From Corallococcus interemptor (GTDB lineage: Bacteria; Myxococcota; Myxococcia; Myxococcales; Myxococcaceae), in NCBI RefSeq assembly GCF_003668875.1, contig NZ_RAWM01000038.1:1-64000 (forward strand): a DNA stretch of 64,000 nucleotides, given 5' to 3'. The notes beneath the pieces were generated by a model. It was not told where the DNA came from and ran no database searches. It was given only the letters and a program-made list of their open reading frames with translations. The translations under genes were made by a program, and so were the position numbers. The first letter of the stretch is position 1. Every line of letters starts with the position of its first letter. Shown here piece after piece: positions 51,492 to 59,356 of this stretch.

Positions 51492-54400
51492 GGCGCCTCC
51501 CGGGCGACCCACGCGTTCCAGTTCACGACGTCCTCCGGCAGCCGCGTGCCGTTCACCACCACCGCGCGCGGATCCGTCAGGGCCAGCAGGTCCGCCGGCA
51601 ACCGCGACAGCCGCAGCTTGCGGCCGAACGCATCCGTCACCTTCTGCCCGCGCTGCTCGCACGCGGCCAGCGACTCCGACCACAGCCGCGCAAGGCCCTC
51701 GGGGTTCAACGTCTCACCCTCGGGCGCGGTCTCCTCCCACTTGCGCGTGCGCGCGTGCAGCTCCGTCAGCACCGCGTAGAAGGGCTCCGTCAGCTCCGCG
51801 TCCGGGGAGAAGGGGCTCATCACGCTCGCCGTGAGCGGCGTCTCCACATCCTCCAGCGCGGGCACGTCCGTCACGCGCAGCAGCGCCGCCGCGGCCGCGT
51901 TCGCGCCCCGGATGCGCCCCATGGCCAGCGCCTGTCCGTCCAGCACGCCGAAGGCCGGCGTGGCCACCGAGGGTGCGGGCCTCAAGCCGTCCAGCGCGTC
52001 CGCGCCCGGCAGCGGCGCCAGCTGGGACAGCGTCTCGTCCACGCCGAAGAGGCCCACCGCCGCCTCGCCGTCCTTGCCGTCCACGCGCGTGCGGAGCTGC
52101 AGGTGCGCCAGCTCACCGGGCGCGTACGCGGGCTTGTCCGGAGACACCTCCACCGACAGCGACGCGCGAGGCGCCACGTACACGCGCGCGGTCGCATCCA
52201 CGCCCTCCACCTGCGCCCAGCCCTCGAAGTCCTGGGGCAGCGTGAAGCGCGCGGCGCGCGTGGCGGGGTCCAGCTTCTCCTTGAGCCGCGTCGCGCCCGC
52301 CACCAGCTCCAGCGTCTGGGGCAGCTCGCCCGTGAAGCCAGGGCCGCGCAGCAGCTCCACCTTCACGGACTCGCCCGCCTTGGCCAGCACCGGCGTCGCG
52401 CGCAGGCGCAGCGGCGGCAGTTGCGCGGGGCGCAGCACGAACTTCGTCTCGCCCATGTCGCGGCCGTCCCACTTCGCCTGGACCTTCAGCTCGTAGCCCA
52501 GGAACGTGGTGGCCTGGGGCGGACGGGGAATGCCATTGCCTCCGTACGTGGGCTGCGCGGTGAAGCGCACCACGCCCATGGCCTCCGAAGGCCGCCGTCC
52601 CGACTGGAGCTCCGCCTGCGTCTGGGCCGGAATGCGAACGCGCGACAGGCGCTCCTTCACGCACGAGAGCGCCGCCGCGGCACCAGGGGGCGTGGCCTCG
52701 CCCGAGGGCTCCGACACCCAGGTCAGCGCCAGCTCCGGCCGGTCCGGCCAGCGCCGCCACGTCATCGCGCCGGGCACGGTCACGGCGCGGTCCAGCGTGG
52801 GAGGCAGGCAGGAGCGCGCATCCAGCGCGGCGACCGTCAGGCCGTCGCTCACGCCCCGCTCATCTCCGAAGGCGACCTGCGTGTTCAAACGGAGGGATGG
52901 CAGGCCCGGATCCTGGACCTGGAAGCGCAGCTGGAGCATCCGCTCCGCGCCCGCCGGCAGTCCCTTCGCGCGCAGCGCCGACGCCACGCACGCCTCCAGC
53001 CCCACCTCCGCGCCGGCCACGTCCAGCACCTGTCCGGCCGGGCCTACCCGCATCACGAAGTCCGCCATGGCGGAGCCGGAGGATGGATTCACGAAGCGCG
53101 CGCAGGGATGCAGCGCGGGCAGCAGCCGCTCCAGCGCGAGCTGATCCTCCAGCGACGTCTGTCCTCCCTGAGCGCCCAGCAGGTCGCGGGACGACACGAG
53201 CGAAACGGACGGAGGACGCGGCTGCACGCGCACCGGCAGGGGCGGCACCACGACGTTCACCGCGGGGCCCGGGTCCAGCTGGAAGGCGGCCACGCCGTCC
53301 TCGTCCGCCACCGCGCTCACGCCCTTGTCGCGAGGGTCCCACGCGCGCGTCACCGTCACCTCCGCGCCCGGCAGCACCTGGCCCGACGCGGTGGTGGCGC
53401 GCACGTAGACGCGGTTGCTGAAGCCCGCAACCAGACCGTCCTCCAGCTCCGTCACCGAGGTGACGGCCAGCGCGTCCTCGGACAGGAGCAGCGACACGCC
53501 ACCGCGCACCGGCTCACCGGTGGGGTCCTTCGCCTCCACGCTCGCGCTCAGCGTGGCCTGGCCGCGCAGGTCCTGCGGCACGCGCGGCAGCGTCACGCGG
53601 AAGCGGCCGGACGCATCCGTGCGCGCCTTCGCCGGCAGCCCGCCCTGGAGCCACTCCGTCGGCGGAGGCCAAGCACCCGCGTGGCTCCACGCCAGCGTCA
53701 CGTCCGTGTCCGCCACCGGAGCGCCGGACGCGTAGGACACCTGTCCCGTCACCTCCGGCGTGTCATTGGCGCGCCAGAAGGGCCGGGGACTCCGCGCTTC
53801 CAGCCGCAGGCGCGGCAGCGTGAAGGGCTCCACCGTGAAGCTCGCATCACCGGAGGCGCCGCCGCTCGTCCACGTCACCGTCCACGTGCCCGTGGACGCG
53901 CCCCGGTCCAGCGGGAACTCTCCGGCCACCACGCCCCAGTTGCCCGCGGGCGCGCGCTCCTCCAGCACCACCTCTCCGGAGGGGTCCGTCACCTTCCACG
54001 TCCCCGGCCGTCCCTCCAGCGGAGACAGGTCCTTCGCGCGCAGCGCCACCGCGCGGAAGCGCACCCGGTGCCCGGGTTCATACAGGGGCCGGTCCGTCAG
54101 CACGCGCACCCGCGCGGGTGCGTACAGGGGCAGCGGCGCGTCCACCGTGCCGGCGCCCAGCGGCGTGGTGAGGCGCGCGCGCAGCTGGTAGTCGCCGTCC
54201 GGCACCTGCGGCAGCGTCACCGGCGCGGACAGGGGGCCCGCGTCCTCGCGCTCCCAGCGGCCGTTGGCGTCCAGCGGCAGCGGCGTCTCCTTGCCGGAGG
54301 CGTCCACCAGGAACAGCGCCGCCGAGCCCCGGACCACAGGAGCCTTGAACACGTTCACCTTCGCGTCCACGCCGTGCGCCTCCGCCCAGACCCGCACCCG

Positions 54401-54604
54401 GGAGGAGCCCCCACGCGCGAGGCCATCGGCGTACAGGCCCACCGTCTGGCGGAACTCGCCGTCCGGACACCAGGGCACCTCCACGCCCTGGAACGCCCAG
54501 GCGGACCAACACCGCCCGGAAGCCTCGAAGGCCAGGACTCCCCCCAGAAGCAACAGCCCGAGCCCTCCGGCCACCCTTCTCCGGCGCTGGATGCCACCTG
54601 TCAT
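51488..54604 (-). CDS. alpha-2-macroglobulin-like protein, N-terminal half
   Basis: This 1038-residue protein has RRRR then a membrane helix (VAGGLGLLLLGGVLAFEA, ~11-28). A series of macroglobulin (fibronectin-like) domains follows, the second with VRVLTDRPLYEPGHRVRFRAV, the MG2 signature. An inserted segment (~500-565, CARFVNPSSG...FVMRVGPAGQVLDVAG...ACVASALRAKG) looks like the TonB/AgmX C-terminal domain. Bacterial A2Ms are normally one chain of about 1600-1900 residues; here the two halves add up to that length. The receptor-like bait region cannot be located by eye. Confidence 0.85.
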   Translation of the reverse strand: MTGGIQRRRRVAGGLGLLLLGGVLAFEASGRCWSAWAFQGVEVPWCPDGEFRQTVGLYADGLARGGSSRVRVWAEAHGVDAKVNVFKAPVVRGSAALFLVDASGKETPLPLDANGRWEREDAGPLSAPVTLPQVPDGDYQLRARLTTPLGAGTVDAPLPLYAPARVRVLTDRPLYEPGHRVRFRAVALRAKDLSPLEGRPGTWKVTDPSGEVVLEERAPAGNWGVVAGEFPLDRGASTGTWTVTWTSGGASGDASFTVEPFTLPRLRLEARSPRPFWRANDTPEVTGQVSYASGAPVADTDVTLAWSHAGAWPPPTEWLQGGLPAKARTDASGRFRVTLPRVPQDLRGQATLSASVEAKDPTGEPVRGGVSLLLSEDALAVTSVTELEDGLVAGFSNRVYVRATTASGQVLPGAEVTVTRAWDPRDKGVSAVADEDGVAAFQLDPGPAVNVVVPPLPVRVQPRPPSVSLVSSRDLLGAQGGQTSLEDQLALERLLPALHPCARFVNPSSGSAMADFVMRVGPAGQVLDVAGAEVGLEACVASALRAKGLPAGAERMLQLRFQVQDPGLPSLRLNTQVAFGDERGVSDGLTVAALDARSCLPPTLDRAVTVPGAMTWRRWPDRPELALTWVSEPSGEATPPGAAAALSCVKERLSRVRIPAQTQAELQSGRRPSEAMGVVRFTAQPTYGGNGIPRPPQATTFLGYELKVQAKWDGRDMGETKFVLRPAQLPPLRLRATPVLAKAGESVKVELLRGPGFTGELPQTLELVAGATRLKEKLDPATRAARFTLPQDFEGWAQVEGVDATARVYVAPRASLSVEVSPDKPAYAPGELAHLQLRTRVDGKDGEAAVGLFGVDETLSQLAPLPGADALDGLRPAPSVATPAFGVLDGQALAMGRIRGANAAAAALLRVTDVPALEDVETPLTASVMSPFSPDAELTEPFYAVLTELHARTRKWEETAPEGETLNPEGLARLWSESLAACEQRGQKVTDAFGRKLRLSRLPADLLALTDPRAVVVNGTRLPEDVVNWNAWVAREAP

Positions 54605-54709
54605 GCGATTTCTCCCCGTCTTTCCACTGTACGCCGGAAAGCGTGGAGCCGGTCCCCACCCTCCCCCCGTTGACGTATCCGTGGGGTGGCTGGGCTAGGG
54701 TGACGCGCC

Positions 54710-55897
54710 ATGGTCGTTCAGAAGAACCGCCCTCCGCAGGATGCCCTGCCTCCCCGGCTCGACGCGCTGCTCGAAGCCCTGATGGACCGCGACTTCGCGG
54801 CGCGGCTGCGCAAGGTCTACCAGGCGGCCGCCGTCGCCATCGACCGGCTGGGACACCTGAGCATCGTGAAGTACGAGCCCACCACCGCCGAGCCCGACGA
54901 CGCCGCGGACCTGTCCCTCTGGGAGACGATGGCGCCCGCGATTGGCGAGACGCTGATGGACGTGAACAAGCTGGTGGCCGCCATCCGGGACGCCTTCCCG
55001 CCGCCCGCGCGCCCCGCCGCGTCCAGGGACGGAGGCTGGGCCCCGCCGCCCGCGAGCTCCGACGAGCGCCTGTCGCAGGAAGCAGAGGCCGTGCTGCACG
55101 CCAGCGCGGAGCGCCTGTCCAAGCGCGTGCAGGAACTGGGCGTGCAGATGCGAAGGCCGGAGGTGGTGAGCGACCGCTGGACGCTGATGTCGGAGCTGGC
55201 CGCGTCGCGCGCGGACTTCCGCAACCGCATCGGAGACCTCGTGTACCTCACCGCCGCGGCCTTCGCGGACGTGCGCCGCGAGGACGTGGTGCCCGGCTAC
55301 GCGAACCAGGTGGGCGCGCGCGTGGCGCTGCGGGGCGCGGCGGCGGACCTGCGCCGCTCACTGCAGGGCCGGCTGGAGCGCGCCGCGAAGGCCACGGACG
55401 CCCAGCGCCCCGCGCTGGCTCGTCAGGCCGATGAGAGCCTGGCCGCATTCGTGTCCCTGCCCGCGTCGCTCGCGCTGAAGACGCCCACCAAGCGGGAGAT
55501 CATCGCGGCGCGCGGCCGGCTGCGCGAAGCGGGCACGCAGCCCGCGCTGGGGCCGGAGGTGCTGCCCGGACTGGTGGAGCCCTTCCTCGCCATGCTGGAC
55601 GAGGCGATGGAGGAGCTGACCCGCACGTGGCTCACCGTGCACGACCGCGCGGTGTGGGCCGCCAGCGGCGTGCGGCTGGAGCAGGTGGAGATGCACCTGG
55701 AGCTGGGCTCTCCGGGCGCGGCGCGCGTGCTGGAGGAGGCGGTGGCGGCGGCGGGCGCGCTGACGGGCCGCTCCGCGCCCTTCGACGTATTCCTGCGCAA
55801 GGGCCGGCAGGAGGCCTCGGAGGGACTCAACGAGGCCGGTGCGCGCGACCTGCTCGCCCGCTTCCGCGAGCGGCTGGCCAGCCTGCCGTTCAGCTAG
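54710..55897 (+). CDS. helical cytoplasmic protein, unknown
   Basis: This is a 395-residue, almost entirely helical protein. It is Ala/Leu/Arg/Glu-rich with heptad-like runs (LDALLEALMDRDFAARLRKVYQAAAVA; LRRSLQGRLERAAKATDAQ). There is a disordered Pro-rich break near 100-118. No motif of a known enzyme is present. There is no signal peptide. It is divergent from the macroglobulin pair with 105 bases between. It may be part of that cluster or simply adjacent. Confidence 0.65.
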   Translation: MVVQKNRPPQDALPPRLDALLEALMDRDFAARLRKVYQAAAVAIDRLGHLSIVKYEPTTAEPDDAADLSLWETMAPAIGETLMDVNKLVAAIRDAFPPPARPAASRDGGWAPPPASSDERLSQEAEAVLHASAERLSKRVQELGVQMRRPEVVSDRWTLMSELAASRADFRNRIGDLVYLTAAAFADVRREDVVPGYANQVGARVALRGAAADLRRSLQGRLERAAKATDAQRPALARQADESLAAFVSLPASLALKTPTKREIIAARGRLREAGTQPALGPEVLPGLVEPFLAMLDEAMEELTRTWLTVHDRAVWAASGVRLEQVEMHLELGSPGAARVLEEAVAAAGALTGRSAPFDVFLRKGRQEASEGLNEAGARDLLARFRERLASLPFS

Positions 55898-55928
55898 ACA
55901 GCCGCACGCTTCGACGGGGCCCGGGGCT

Positions 55929-56222
55929 TCACTTCGTGGGCGAAGCCGGCGTGGGCGCGGGCAGCACGGGCACTTCCTTCTTCGGAGGCAGCACGCGCAG
56001 CTCCTCGAAGCGCGCCGCCAGCGTCTGCTCCGTCAGCTCCTCCTGCCACTGCTTGGGGTTGGTGTTCCACCCGAAGTCCGCCGGCACCTTGCCGCCGCCC
56101 TGGCTGGAGTAACCAATCATCTCCGGGAACTGCGCGGACCAGCGGCCGCCCGGATCCGGCTCCTTGGTGACGTGCTGCCGGTTGGGAAGGATGAAGGGCC
56201 TGGTCTTGGGAGCATCACTCAT
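55929..56222 (-). CDS. small unknown protein (Pro-rich end)
   Basis: This 97-residue protein has mixed composition, many Trp/Pro/Lys (GRWSAQFPEMIGYSSQGGGK; FGWNTNPKQWQEELTEQTLA) and a Pro-rich tail. There is no signal peptide and no recognised motif. Its ATG lies inside the end of the previous gene (8-base overlap), so both are translated from one mRNA. The stretch LPPKK matches LPPKN in the upstream partner, hinting at a duplication or a shared interaction peptide. Confidence 0.65.
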   Translation of the reverse strand: MSDAPKTRPFILPNRQHVTKEPDPGGRWSAQFPEMIGYSSQGGGKVPADFGWNTNPKQWQEELTEQTLAARFEELRVLPPKKEVPVLPAPTPASPTK

Positions 56223-56457
56223 ACAGCCAAGCCTCTCCGAAAGAGACCTCGTTGTGTAGCTCCAAGCGAGGCTCCTGCCGCCTTCGCGCATGGTTCTTGG
56301 GGGGCAGCACGCTGGGCCCCAGCTCGAACACCGCCGCGAAGTAGCGCGCCTGCGACTCGCTGCCGTAGCGGTAGCGCCGCACACCCCCCGCGTGCGCCAC
56401 CTCCACCCGCCAACCCTTCCGGTCGCACATGACCTTCACTGTGTTCCCTGCACCCAT
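56215..56457 (-). CDS. small unknown protein coupled to the next gene
   Basis: This 80-residue basic protein has a beta-rich start (VKVMCDRKGWRVEVAHAGGVRRYRYGSESQARYFAAVF) and a charged end (NHARRRQEPRLELHNEV). One Cys. The fold cannot be told; the first half resembles small single-domain beta proteins with strand-turn-strand layout. It overlaps the downstream gene by 8 bases. I recognise no family. Confidence 0.6.
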   Translation of the reverse strand: MGAGNTVKVMCDRKGWRVEVAHAGGVRRYRYGSESQARYFAAVFELGPSVLPPKNHARRRQEPRLELHNEVSFGEAWLYE

Positions 56458-56703
56458 CCCGCCTCCCCCTCACGCCGTTGTCCGAGGGGGTACGCCATGA
56501 AATCTCCGTGCCAGCGCCCGCCAGCCTGCCCAACGGGTTGCGGTGTCGCCGGGTGAGCAGTCGTCCGGGGACCGGTAACGTTTGCAGGGCGCCCTGGAGG
56601 GCCGCCTTCTGTCCCCGAAAGGTGGGGCGAGGCGCCACACCGGGTCCTCGCGGGGCCATGCCGGTCTGCTTGTGTCGGGCGGATCCTGCGTTAACTCAAT
56701 GGC

Positions 56704-56913
56704 ATGACCCACTTCGAGACCCAAAGCGGAGAGCGGTTCGCGGACTTCGACCTTCCCGAGGGCTGCATGATGTGTGGCGGCGCGGTCTCCATCCGGGCCA
56801 CGCCCGCCGGTGCCCACGGCTACTGCCCGCACTGCCACGTCCTCTCGCGCCCGCAGATGCGCGTGAAGCCCAACGGCGTCGAGCTCTCCTTCGAGACCAC
56901 GGCGCTCGCCTGA
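56704..56913 (+). CDS. small zinc-ribbon protein
   Basis: This 69-residue protein carries two CxxC knuckles (GCMMCGGAVS and GYCPHCHVLSRP, ~20-55) that should bind one zinc, the form of small zinc ribbons. The end (VKPNGVELSFETTALA) adds two strands. Such proteins often help RNA polymerase or ribosomes, but none can be named. It stands alone and has a hairpin across its stop codon. Confidence 0.7.
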   Translation: MTHFETQSGERFADFDLPEGCMMCGGAVSIRATPAGAHGYCPHCHVLSRPQMRVKPNGVELSFETTALA

Positions 56914-56924
56914 AGAAGCGAGCG
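56903..56924. terminator. hairpin across the zinc-ribbon stop
   Basis: The stem is CGCTCGC with GCGAGCG, 7 bp perfect, with an 8-base loop that contains the TGA. It lies between two converging genes (stop at 56936 on the other strand). Confidence 0.5.
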
Positions 56925-56935
56925 TCACCCCACCT

Positions 56936-57841
56936 TCAGTGCACCCAAGACAGGAGCATGGGCGCGCTGAAGAACGACAGCGGAATCCCCACACCCACCA
57001 TCAGCACCGCCAGCTCCGGATCCAGCTCGTGCTCGGCGGCGAGGATGGCCGCCGTCACCATGGGCGCCATGGCGATCTGCAGCACCGTGGCCTGCTTCAC
57101 CACCAGCGCCAGCCCGGGCACGAACATCAGCAGGCCCAGCACCACCAGCGGCGCGAGCAACAGCTTGTAGGACAGCCCCAGCGCGAGCGCCGGCGCGCGG
57201 GGCAACAGCCCCTTCAGCCGCAGCTGGAAGCCCACGATGAACAGCGCCAGCGGCGTGAGCAGGTCGCCCAGGCGCTGGAGCACGGACTCCAGCCAGTCCG
57301 GGAAGGCGAAGGGGCGCAAGAGCAGCGCCAACACCAGCGCCTGGAACGGGACGAACATCACCACCTTGCGCACGAGCGTGCGCACGGACAGCTCCGTCCG
57401 GGCCCGCGCCCGGGCCGCCGTCAGCGTGGCCAGCGTCGCCATCACCAGGAACGAGCCCAGCTGATCCGCCACCACCGCCACCGGCACGCCGGAGGGCCCC
57501 AGGAGCGCGGAGGCCATGGGCAGGCCCACGAAGGCCGTGTTGCCCAGCCCCGCGGTGAGGATGAGCGCCGCCACGGACTCGCGCGTCAGCCCCAGCCGGG
57601 GCCCGAGCAGGCGCATGAAGAGCACCGCACCCGCGAAGAGCAGCCACGGCGCCGCGGCGGCCACCACCAGCCCGGGCGCGAACTCCAGCCGGTGCATGGC
57701 GCGCAGCACCAGCGCGGGCAGGGACACGTTGAGCAGGAAGGCGTTGAACGCGGGCACCGCCCCCTCCGGGAACCGGCCGCTCCGCCGAGCCAGCACACCC
57801 AAGACGAGGCACACCCCCAGAAGTCCGATGACCTGCCCCAT
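56936..57841 (-). CDS. AEC-family transporter (auxin-efflux-carrier-like)
   Basis: This 301-residue membrane protein has ten likely helices in two repeats of five. Family features are VSLPALVLRAMHRLEF in helix 2, LTAGLGNTAFVGLPMASALLG in helix 4 (the GN.G..GLP motif) and IAMAPMVTAAILAAEHELDPELA near helix 8 (the second repeat). Bacterial AEC members export malate, malonate or other weak organic acids. The start at 57841 puts helix 1 at the N-terminus. It is divergent from the MFS gene at 58085. Confidence 0.85.
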   Translation of the reverse strand: MGQVIGLLGVCLVLGVLARRSGRFPEGAVPAFNAFLLNVSLPALVLRAMHRLEFAPGLVVAAAAPWLLFAGAVLFMRLLGPRLGLTRESVAALILTAGLGNTAFVGLPMASALLGPSGVPVAVVADQLGSFLVMATLATLTAARARARTELSVRTLVRKVVMFVPFQALVLALLLRPFAFPDWLESVLQRLGDLLTPLALFIVGFQLRLKGLLPRAPALALGLSYKLLLAPLVVLGLLMFVPGLALVVKQATVLQIAMAPMVTAAILAAEHELDPELAVLMVGVGIPLSFFSAPMLLSWVH

Positions 57842-58084
57842 GCCCGCCTTGCGTCCCGCCTTCCTTAGGTGTGGATTGGCGCGGCAACCTGGAGGAGCCC
57901 GCCAGCGATGTCCAGCGCCATGACGGCGCGCACCGGGAAGTCCGGGTTTCAAGCGCGGCTGGAATGCATGAGGCCCCAACCGCCTGCTCGGGCCCGGGCG
58001 CGCATGGAAACGCGCGGGGCGTGAGCGCATGCTGTCGGGCGCCCGCGGTCAGTCCCACCACCCCACGTCCGTCGGGCATCCGCC

Positions 58085-59338
58085 ATGAATCCCGTTGCCA
58101 CGGTGTTGAGAGCGCTGGGCGGGGGTGGCCTGCCACGGACGTACTGGGTCCTGTGGGTGGGCACCTTCGTGAACCGGCTGGGCTCGTTCGTCGCGCCGTT
58201 CCTGGCGCTCTACCTCACGCGCGAGCGCGGTTTCAGCGTGGAGCAGACGGGCTTCATCGTGTCGCTCAACGGCCTGGGCGCGGTGCTGGCGGCGCCCCTG
58301 GGCGGGATGCTCGCGGACCGGGTGGGCCGGCGGCTGACGCTCGCGGGGGGCCTGTGGCTGGGGGCCGGGGCCATGCTCTTCATCGGCTTCTCGGAGACGC
58401 CGGGGCGCATCGCGGCGGCGGCCTTCCTCCTGGGCATCCTGGGGGATTTGTACCGGCCGGCGGTGTCCGCGGCGGTGGCGGACGTGGTGCCGCCCCGGGA
58501 CCGGGCGCGCGCGTACGGGCTGCTCTACTGGGTCATCAACCTGGGCTTCGCCATCGCGCTGCCGCTGGCGGGCCTCCTGGCGGGGATGGGCTACCGGCTG
58601 CTCTTCATCGCGGACGCGGTGACCACGTTCCTCTACGGCTGCTGCGTCTGGGCCTTCGTCCCGGAGACGCGGCCCCCGGAGGCCCGAGCCGCCCACGCGG
58701 CGCACTCGCCCTTGAGCGCGGTGCTGTCCCCCTTCCGCGACGGCGTGTACCTGGCCTTCTGCCTGCCGGTGTTCGCGCTGGCGCTGCTCTTCCACCAGAG
58801 CTTCATGAGCCTGCCGGTGACGCTGACCCGGCAGGGCCTGACGCCCGCCCAGTACGGCCTGGTGATGTCCGTCAACGGCGTGCTCATCGTCGCGCTCCAG
58901 CCGTTCGTCGTGCGCGGGGTGGGCCGGGTGCGGCGCTCCACGGCGCTGGCGGTGGCGGGCGTGCTCACCGGCGTGGGCTTCGGGCTGCACGCGCTGCCCG
59001 CCACGGTGCCGCTCGCGATGGCGGCCGTGACGGTGTGGACGCTGGGAGAGATTGTCCACTCGCCGGTGGCGCCGTCGGTGGTGGCGGACCTGGCGCCGGC
59101 GGAGCTGCGCGGCAGCTACCAGGGCGCGTACCACATGATGTGGGGCCTGGCGTCCAGCATCGCCCCGGCGCTGGGCGGCGCGATGCTGGGCCACGTGGGC
59201 GCCACCGCGCTGTGGGCGGGCTGCTTCTTCGTGGGCCTGGCCGCGGCCGCGTGGCACGTGACCATCGCGGGCGCGCGCAGGCGCCGGGTGGAGACGCTGC
59301 GGCTGGAGCGCCCGGAGATGAGCGCCAGCCTGGACTGA
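58085..59338 (+). CDS. major facilitator transporter (MdtH-like drug exporter)
   Basis: This 417-residue membrane protein has twelve helices. Motif A is seen as GGMLADRVGRRLTLAGG near 75-91. FLALYLTRERGFSVEQTGFIVSL precedes it, as in MdtH/YdgE-type multidrug exporters. The central loop is short (ETRPPEARAAHAAHSPL). The last helices (GGAMLGHVGATALWAGCFFVGLAAAAW) are complete. The direction and substrate are inferred. A 243-base gap to the divergent AEC gene holds both promoters. Confidence 0.88.
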   Translation: MNPVATVLRALGGGGLPRTYWVLWVGTFVNRLGSFVAPFLALYLTRERGFSVEQTGFIVSLNGLGAVLAAPLGGMLADRVGRRLTLAGGLWLGAGAMLFIGFSETPGRIAAAAFLLGILGDLYRPAVSAAVADVVPPRDRARAYGLLYWVINLGFAIALPLAGLLAGMGYRLLFIADAVTTFLYGCCVWAFVPETRPPEARAAHAAHSPLSAVLSPFRDGVYLAFCLPVFALALLFHQSFMSLPVTLTRQGLTPAQYGLVMSVNGVLIVALQPFVVRGVGRVRRSTALAVAGVLTGVGFGLHALPATVPLAMAAVTVWTLGEIVHSPVAPSVVADLAPAELRGSYQGAYHMMWGLASSIAPALGGAMLGHVGATALWAGCFFVGLAAAAWHVTIAGARRRRVETLRLERPEMSASLD

Positions 59339-59356
59339 CCCGGCTCGGGCGGCGGC

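Noticed and set aside
51320-54673. 1117-codon plus-strand open frame
   Set aside because: It is antisense to the macroglobulin genes, with the same low-complexity His/Arg composition and no motif.
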